Assembly (NCBI GenBank): GCA_017519145.1
Contig: JAFWTA010000022.1
Span: 124,001-188,000, forward strand
Length of the DNA: 64,000 nucleotides
Reading direction: 5' to 3'
Source: Ruminococcus sp.
Lineage (GTDB): Bacteria > Bacillota > Clostridia > Oscillospirales > Ruminococcaceae
The notes beneath the pieces were generated by a model. The model saw only the letters and a list, made by a program, of their open reading frames with translations, did no database searches and was not told where the DNA came from. The position numbers and the translations under genes were made by a program. Position 1 is the stretch's first letter, and the number at the start of each line of letters is the position of its first letter. Shown here piece by piece: positions 59,900 to 64,000 of the stretch.

Positions 59900-59910
59900 T
59901 TGCTTCAACT

Positions 59911-59939
59911 ATTATATACCAAACGCTTTCGCTTGTCAA
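59911..59939 (-). promoter_or_regulatory. Promoter of the His/Gly-rich membrane protein gene
   Basis: Perfect TTGACA (59934-59939) and TATAAT (59911-59916), 17-base spacer, minus strand. Confidence 0.9.
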
Positions 59940-59946
59940 TATGTGT

Positions 59947-60783
59947 TTACTCGGCTTTCCTGCGTTTTTTCCCTGAGCGCACTGCAATAATGATAATGCA
60001 TACCACTCCCGCAGGCACTGCGCCGAACGGTATCAGCAGGGTCTTGTCAAGGAATTCCGCGTCTGTGCCTATGAAGAGTCCGTTCATCTCAGCCTCGTCA
60101 TACGGTGCTCTCGTTCCCCTTACAAGAAGCCTGTGAGAGTTTATTCCGTAAGGAGTACAGGTCAGCAGAGTAATGTGATCCTCGCCCTCTATCATCTGAA
60201 GTCCCTCAACTTCCTCGGGCTTTACCACGGAGATCTTGTCCACCTTGTAGACCATCACCTCGTCAAGCACCGACACTGTGAACATATCCCCTATCTCCAG
60301 CTCATCCAGCTCCGTGAACAGCTTCGATGAGGGAAGTCCCGTATGTGCGGATATGACCGCGTGAGTGCTCTCGCCCCCTACGGGGAGTGAGGTGGAGGGG
60401 AGATGTCCCGCAGCCACCCTCAGTATCTCCTCGGAGGTACCGTGATATATCGGCAGATGAACGTCTATCTCAGGGATATCCAGCACTCCCATTATCCCGT
60501 TTCCCGAGATATCAAGTGCGCTGAGGTATTCCTCCCTGTTTTCAAGAGCCTGTGCGTCATACTCCGACAGCACCGACGGAAGCTCCCTGTTGTATTCATG
60601 CGCCTCCGCCAGTATCCTCTCCTTATCCTTATCCGAAAAGTCACTTATGCTTTTCTCATACCCTGCTATCAGTGTAGAACTGTGCTTTTCATTTATAAAG
60701 TTGCTTACAGCAGGGTACGAGATCACTGCTATACCGCCGAAGAACAGCAGTATTATACAGATGTTCAGCAATAAGTTTTTCAT
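59947..60783 (-). CDS. Class C pilin sortase of pilus operon 2
   Basis: 278 aa. N-terminal transmembrane helix (about 4-22), catalytic His in ISAHTGLPSSKLFTEL (Thr in place of the Arg after His seen in the other two sortases), Cys in LLTCTPYGINSHRLLVRGTR, second transmembrane helix (about 248-268). It lies 14 bases behind the backbone pilin gene and ends the operon. It should polymerise that pilin. Confidence 0.95.
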   Translation of the reverse strand: MKNLLLNICIILLFFGGIAVISYPAVSNFINEKHSSTLIAGYEKSISDFSDKDKERILAEAHEYNRELPSVLSEYDAQALENREEYLSALDISGNGIMGVLDIPEIDVHLPIYHGTSEEILRVAAGHLPSTSLPVGGESTHAVISAHTGLPSSKLFTELDELEIGDMFTVSVLDEVMVYKVDKISVVKPEEVEGLQMIEGEDHITLLTCTPYGINSHRLLVRGTRAPYDEAEMNGLFIGTDAEFLDKTLLIPFGAVPAGVVCIIIIAVRSGKKRRKAE

Positions 60784-60797
60784 TCCGTTTTATGCTT

Positions 60798-62507
60798 TCA
60801 GTCTCTCTCCTCGTTCTTTCTTCTGTTTACTGCAAAGAGAACTGCTGCGCAGGTCATCATTGAGATACCGCATACCGCGAATGCTGCTGTACCTGCTCCG
60901 CCTGTTGACGGAAGAACAGAGCCCTTGCGGTTAACGATGTTGATAGTGTATATGCCTGAAGCGTCAGATGTTACTCCTGTGTATTCATCGCCGAGAGTAT
61001 AGCTCCACTGACACTTCTCATCGGTGTCTATGATGACTTCGTCAGGAACTGTGCAGCCGATAGTAAGAACGATATCATCGCTTATCTTGTTGTACTTGTC
61101 GGGAGCCTTCTCCTCCTTGATGGTGTATGTGCCTGCCTTGAGACCGTAGAAGATGATATCGCCGTTTTCATCGACCTCGACCTTATAGTTGGTCTCGTTC
61201 TTTGCAGCTGCACTGTCGATAACAAGATGCTCGCTGCCTGCTGTATCTGTAACGGTCTTGAATACATACTCGTTGGTCTGTCCGTCGCCCTTCAGCGAGA
61301 ACTGTGCGCCTGTGAGCTTGTTGCCGCTGCTGTCCTGCTTGTGGAGCTTGAACTGTGTGAGGTAGGTCTCAACTCTGTCCTTTGGAGTCTTTGAAGTCTC
61401 GTTGTAGCCATCATCATTCTCGTCCTCACTGCTGCCGTCGCCCGATTTGTTCGGATTATTGGAGTATGTGAGCTCTACATCGTTGGGATTGCCGTCCTCA
61501 CCGACTACTGCATCCTCATTCACCGTTACCTTGTACTGAACGGTTATGGTGTTATCGGCAGCATCATAGTCTGCATTTCCTGTGATAACCCCGGAAGCCA
61601 AAAGCGCCTTCAGGTCATCGAAATCAAGTGAAAGCGAAGGTCCCTTGGTACCATTGGCAGGCGCCACAAAATCATCGGTAACGTCAACGCCCTTTACCTT
61701 TACGATCAGTCCGCCCGCATAGGTAAGTCCTGCGGAGGCTGTATCCTCAATGATGAACTTATAGTGCTGATACTCTGTCATATCGGGGATATCGGCTGTA
61801 ATGAGGTAGTTTACCTCCTCGCCGTAGCCTGCGGTATTTGCGTCCTTCAGCTCACCGTTGTCTATCTCGGTGTTGTTGTTGGCGTCCTCCCATATCTTCT
61901 TCTCGATAGAGGGCTTGTCAGCCTTGAGGTCGATGCTGAGAGCTTCGTCAACGTAGGTATCAAGTATGAATGCGGAGATAGCATCGGCATCACCGTCGGA
62001 GTTATCCACAACAAGATAGTAGCCGGACCCTATATTGTCCTCAGCCTTAGTCTCATCGCCCTCTGCGGTGAATACGGCGGTATTGCCCGAGCCTGTGACT
62101 TCCTGTGTGGGCTCTATTGACTGCTTATCAGCAAATGCTGCCAGCATCTTTGCGAACTCTGCCTTCTTGGCTGCTGTTGCACCTGTGACGTAGTTCGTGT
62201 CTATCCATTCGGAGACCTTTGCGTCAAACTCCTCATCAGTTTCGGATATGCCTGACTTCTGCGCAAAGAGCGGCTTCCATGCAGTAAGGAATGTGTATGT
62301 GTAGGCACCGCTGTCATCGTCCTTTGCAACGCTTGCTATCTTGTATGCGGCAAAGCTCTTGTTGTCTACGGTAACATTGTCATTTCCGTTTATGGTGATA
62401 ACGGGTGTGGCTGCTGCAAATGAGTTGAACAGAGGTGCAGCTGCCATAGCTGTAAGGGCGATAGCAGAAACTGCTGCTGTCATTTTCTTTATACTGCTCT
62501 TTTTCAT
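60798..62507 (-). CDS. Backbone pilin of pilus operon 2, LPSTG signal
   Basis: 569 aa. Signal peptide to about residue 32 (FNSFAAA). The N-terminal domain has VTVDNKSFAAYKIASVAKDD. D2-like isopeptide domains follow (PSIEKKIWEDANNNTEIDNG, with a likely pilin lysine; DVELTYSNNPNKSG). The C-terminal Cna-B domain contains DIIFYGLKAGTYTIKEEKAP. The sorting signal LPSTG is at 532-536, followed by a hydrophobic helix and RRKNEERD. It shares its domain order with the backbone pilin at 42179 but is clearly a divergent paralogue. Confidence 0.94.
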   Translation of the reverse strand: MKKSSIKKMTAAVSAIALTAMAAAPLFNSFAAATPVITINGNDNVTVDNKSFAAYKIASVAKDDDSGAYTYTFLTAWKPLFAQKSGISETDEEFDAKVSEWIDTNYVTGATAAKKAEFAKMLAAFADKQSIEPTQEVTGSGNTAVFTAEGDETKAEDNIGSGYYLVVDNSDGDADAISAFILDTYVDEALSIDLKADKPSIEKKIWEDANNNTEIDNGELKDANTAGYGEEVNYLITADIPDMTEYQHYKFIIEDTASAGLTYAGGLIVKVKGVDVTDDFVAPANGTKGPSLSLDFDDLKALLASGVITGNADYDAADNTITVQYKVTVNEDAVVGEDGNPNDVELTYSNNPNKSGDGSSEDENDDGYNETSKTPKDRVETYLTQFKLHKQDSSGNKLTGAQFSLKGDGQTNEYVFKTVTDTAGSEHLVIDSAAAKNETNYKVEVDENGDIIFYGLKAGTYTIKEEKAPDKYNKISDDIVLTIGCTVPDEVIIDTDEKCQWSYTLGDEYTGVTSDASGIYTINIVNRKGSVLPSTGGAGTAAFAVCGISMMTCAAVLFAVNRRKNEERD

Positions 62508-62542
62508 AAAAACACTCCTTTAAAATAGATCAGAATAATCAG

Positions 62543-64000
62543 TTATCGGCATCTTCTGCGGTAAACAAGCACCAGTCCCAGAGCTGTGACTGTCATGAAT
62601 GCTCCGCAGATATATATCAGCAATATTCCGCTGCCGCCTGTTGATGGCATCAATATGGGCTGTACCTCGTTTTCCATTACGAGGCTGAGCCGGTCGCCTG
62701 TACCGTCCCATTCGTGCGAGCTGTAAATGCTGCCGTTTGATATGATCGGTGATGAGCCGTCAAGATTGTTGGCAATGTCCGCGCTTATCATGAACTCGGT
62801 CTGTCTGTCGCTCTCCTCCTCGGGGAGCTTGTAGCCAAGAGCAGACTTTGTTTCGGTAACTCGGTATTTTACATTTGCCTCAAGATTTTCAAACTTGACA
62901 TTGCCGCTCTCATCGGTCTTTGCCGTAGTTACTTCGGTATAAGCTCCGTCTGTGTATTTCTCAAGAAGGAACTCTGCTCCCTTGATGGGCGCCTTTCCCG
63001 ATGCAGCAGACTGCTTGTGTACCGAAGCGGAATATGTTCCAGATTTGTCGGGCTTGTTGGTTATTTTCAGCGACAGAGGCTCATCCTCTGTTTCGCTGCT
63101 GAATTTGTATGCGGTATTGCCGCCGAATGTCTCAGTTGTGTCTGTGGAATAAGTGACCTTGTACTCGTGGCCGGGATCGTCCCGCTCTATTCCGTAGTAG
63201 TTTATGGGATACACCTCGCCGCTTTCGGTGTCGCGGTAATACATCTCCAGATCCTTCAGCTCAGCCGTCCATGTGTCCGCCGACTTGTCGCCGTGGAGAG
63301 TCACTGTTCTGACGATGCTGTCGTGATCGTTATAGATGTCAACTACTATATCATCAGCCTTTTCGTCCTCAAGAACTCTGAACCACTCCTTCTTTACGGT
63401 AAGATCCGTGAGCGGTCTGTTCTCGATGCTGAGAGAGCCTGTCTGAGCATTTATGGGGAATACCGATATCGTATCGCCCTCAAAGTCTATCTCCGAGGTA
63501 GTTACCTCGCTGTCGCCGTCAAAATATTTAGCGGTATACTTTTTCGGGCTGCGCGTATTCACGCTCTTTTCACGGGCGAAGTACTGATAGTCCTGACGTC
63601 CGTTTGCTATTGTCTCGGAGTCCAGAAGGTTTTCCCATACCTTTTCCCATGAAGTTGCGTCGCTGAGAGTAGCTTCACCTATCTTCTGAACATCCTCTGT
63701 GTATGTGTTTATCACCGTCGGCTCAGCGCCTGCCTCATATACCCTTACCTCGTCGGCAAAGATATCGTCGGTGCCGTTCTGAGACTCTATGATAAGATCA
63801 AAGGGTCCCGAAGCGTCATCGGGAACTCTGAAAGTTCCGCCAAGCTCCGTCCACACACCGCTTGGTACAGGTTCAGATGCTACCTGATTGAAGGAGTAGC
63901 CGTCCTGCTGAGTCTCATCGGGATATCTGAGGGTCAGCTTGATATTGTCATCGCTGCCGCTTGTCACGTCAGGTGACTCTGTCTTTGACACGGTAAAATC
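62543..64000 (-). CDS. Tip/minor pilin of operon 2, 5' end beyond the window, MPSTG signal
   Basis: Partial: 485 codons visible and the frame is open through the window edge. The visible N-terminal part (about the first 90 residues) is the end of a beta-sandwich resembling CBM4/9/22 modules (SGVWTELGGTFRVPDDASG, DIFADEVRVYEAG). A Cna-B-like domain (LTVKKEWFRVLEDEKADDIV) and a second one (KQSAASGKAPIKGAEFLLEK) follow. The sorting signal is MPSTG, then a hydrophobic helix and RRRCR. By position and domains it corresponds to the tip adhesin of operon 1. Confidence 0.88.
   Translation of the reverse strand, partial: DFTVSKTESPDVTSGSDDNIKLTLRYPDETQQDGYSFNQVASEPVPSGVWTELGGTFRVPDDASGPFDLIIESQNGTDDIFADEVRVYEAGAEPTVINTYTEDVQKIGEATLSDATSWEKVWENLLDSETIANGRQDYQYFAREKSVNTRSPKKYTAKYFDGDSEVTTSEIDFEGDTISVFPINAQTGSLSIENRPLTDLTVKKEWFRVLEDEKADDIVVDIYNDHDSIVRTVTLHGDKSADTWTAELKDLEMYYRDTESGEVYPINYYGIERDDPGHEYKVTYSTDTTETFGGNTAYKFSSETEDEPLSLKITNKPDKSGTYSASVHKQSAASGKAPIKGAEFLLEKYTDGAYTEVTTAKTDESGNVKFENLEANVKYRVTETKSALGYKLPEEESDRQTEFMISADIANNLDGSSPIISNGSIYSSHEWDGTGDRLSLVMENEVQPILMPSTGGSGILLIYICGAFMTVTALGLVLVYRRRCR

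Noticed and set aside
1..64000. CRISPR array, tRNA or rRNA genes, integrase or transposase
   Set aside because: No regularly spaced repeats, no cloverleaf-type sequence with TTCGAAT-like arm in the gaps, and no recombinase motifs in any plausible frame.

Overview
The window looks like a chromosome segment of a cellulolytic Ruminococcus (Clostridia, Oscillospirales), closest in style to R. flavefaciens or R. champanellensis. The evidence is two secreted glycoside hydrolases with C-terminal type I dockerins behind Thr-rich linkers (GH26 with a CBM35-like module, GH9 with CBM3), strong GGAGG ribosome binding sites, TTGACA-17 bp-TATAAT promoters and Firmicutes-type housekeeping clusters. The genus call is inferred from protein families; no database was searched. 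I saw no tRNA, rRNA, CRISPR array, insertion sequence or phage gene.

Layout. 1-5.65 kb (+): ychF, a repeat-containing membrane protein, a divergent glutamine-synthetase-like gene with an ANTAR regulator behind it, a small membrane protein and a lipoprotein, closed by a bidirectional terminator. 5.7-34.0 kb (-): core genes. These are a CD1247-type zinc-ribbon protein, efp, an M24 peptidase, aroQ, yqeG, rpsU, leuS, rsfS, an LCP ligase, nadD-yqeK, a flavoprotein, yhbY, rdgB, ftsY, smc, a radical SAM gene, rnc, plsX, trmFO, topA, dprA, a TrmH-type methylase, infC-rpmI-rplT, spoIIR and ftsH. 34.1-39.9 kb (-): the GH26-GH9 dockerin operon and a leucine-rich-repeat surface protein. 40.0-51.9 kb: a complete sortase-pilus locus. 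Read on the minus strand it runs coiled-coil protein, signal peptidase I, large tip adhesin, backbone pilin, class C sortase, minor pilin. From the same 0.5 kb intergenic region a plus-strand operon carries paralogues of the coiled-coil protein, signal peptidase and sortase. 52.0-57.1 kb: two paralogous lipoprotein class B PBPs flank an S41-type membrane protein. 57.2-59.9 kb (-): ald and a His/Gly-rich membrane protein. 59.9-64.0 kb (-): a second pilus operon (sortase, backbone pilin, tip adhesin cut by the window edge).

How they work together. The enzymes would degrade mannan and cellulose through dockerin attachment to a scaffold encoded elsewhere. The pili carry carbohydrate-binding-like modules at the tip and could hold the cell to plant fibre. 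The most unusual items are the pseudo-glutamine-synthetase/ANTAR module with a matching hexaloop RNA hairpin, the duplicated coiled-coil/signal-peptidase/sortase modules, an FtsY whose acidic domain lies at the C-terminus, and an infC that probably starts with AUU behind an attenuator leader.
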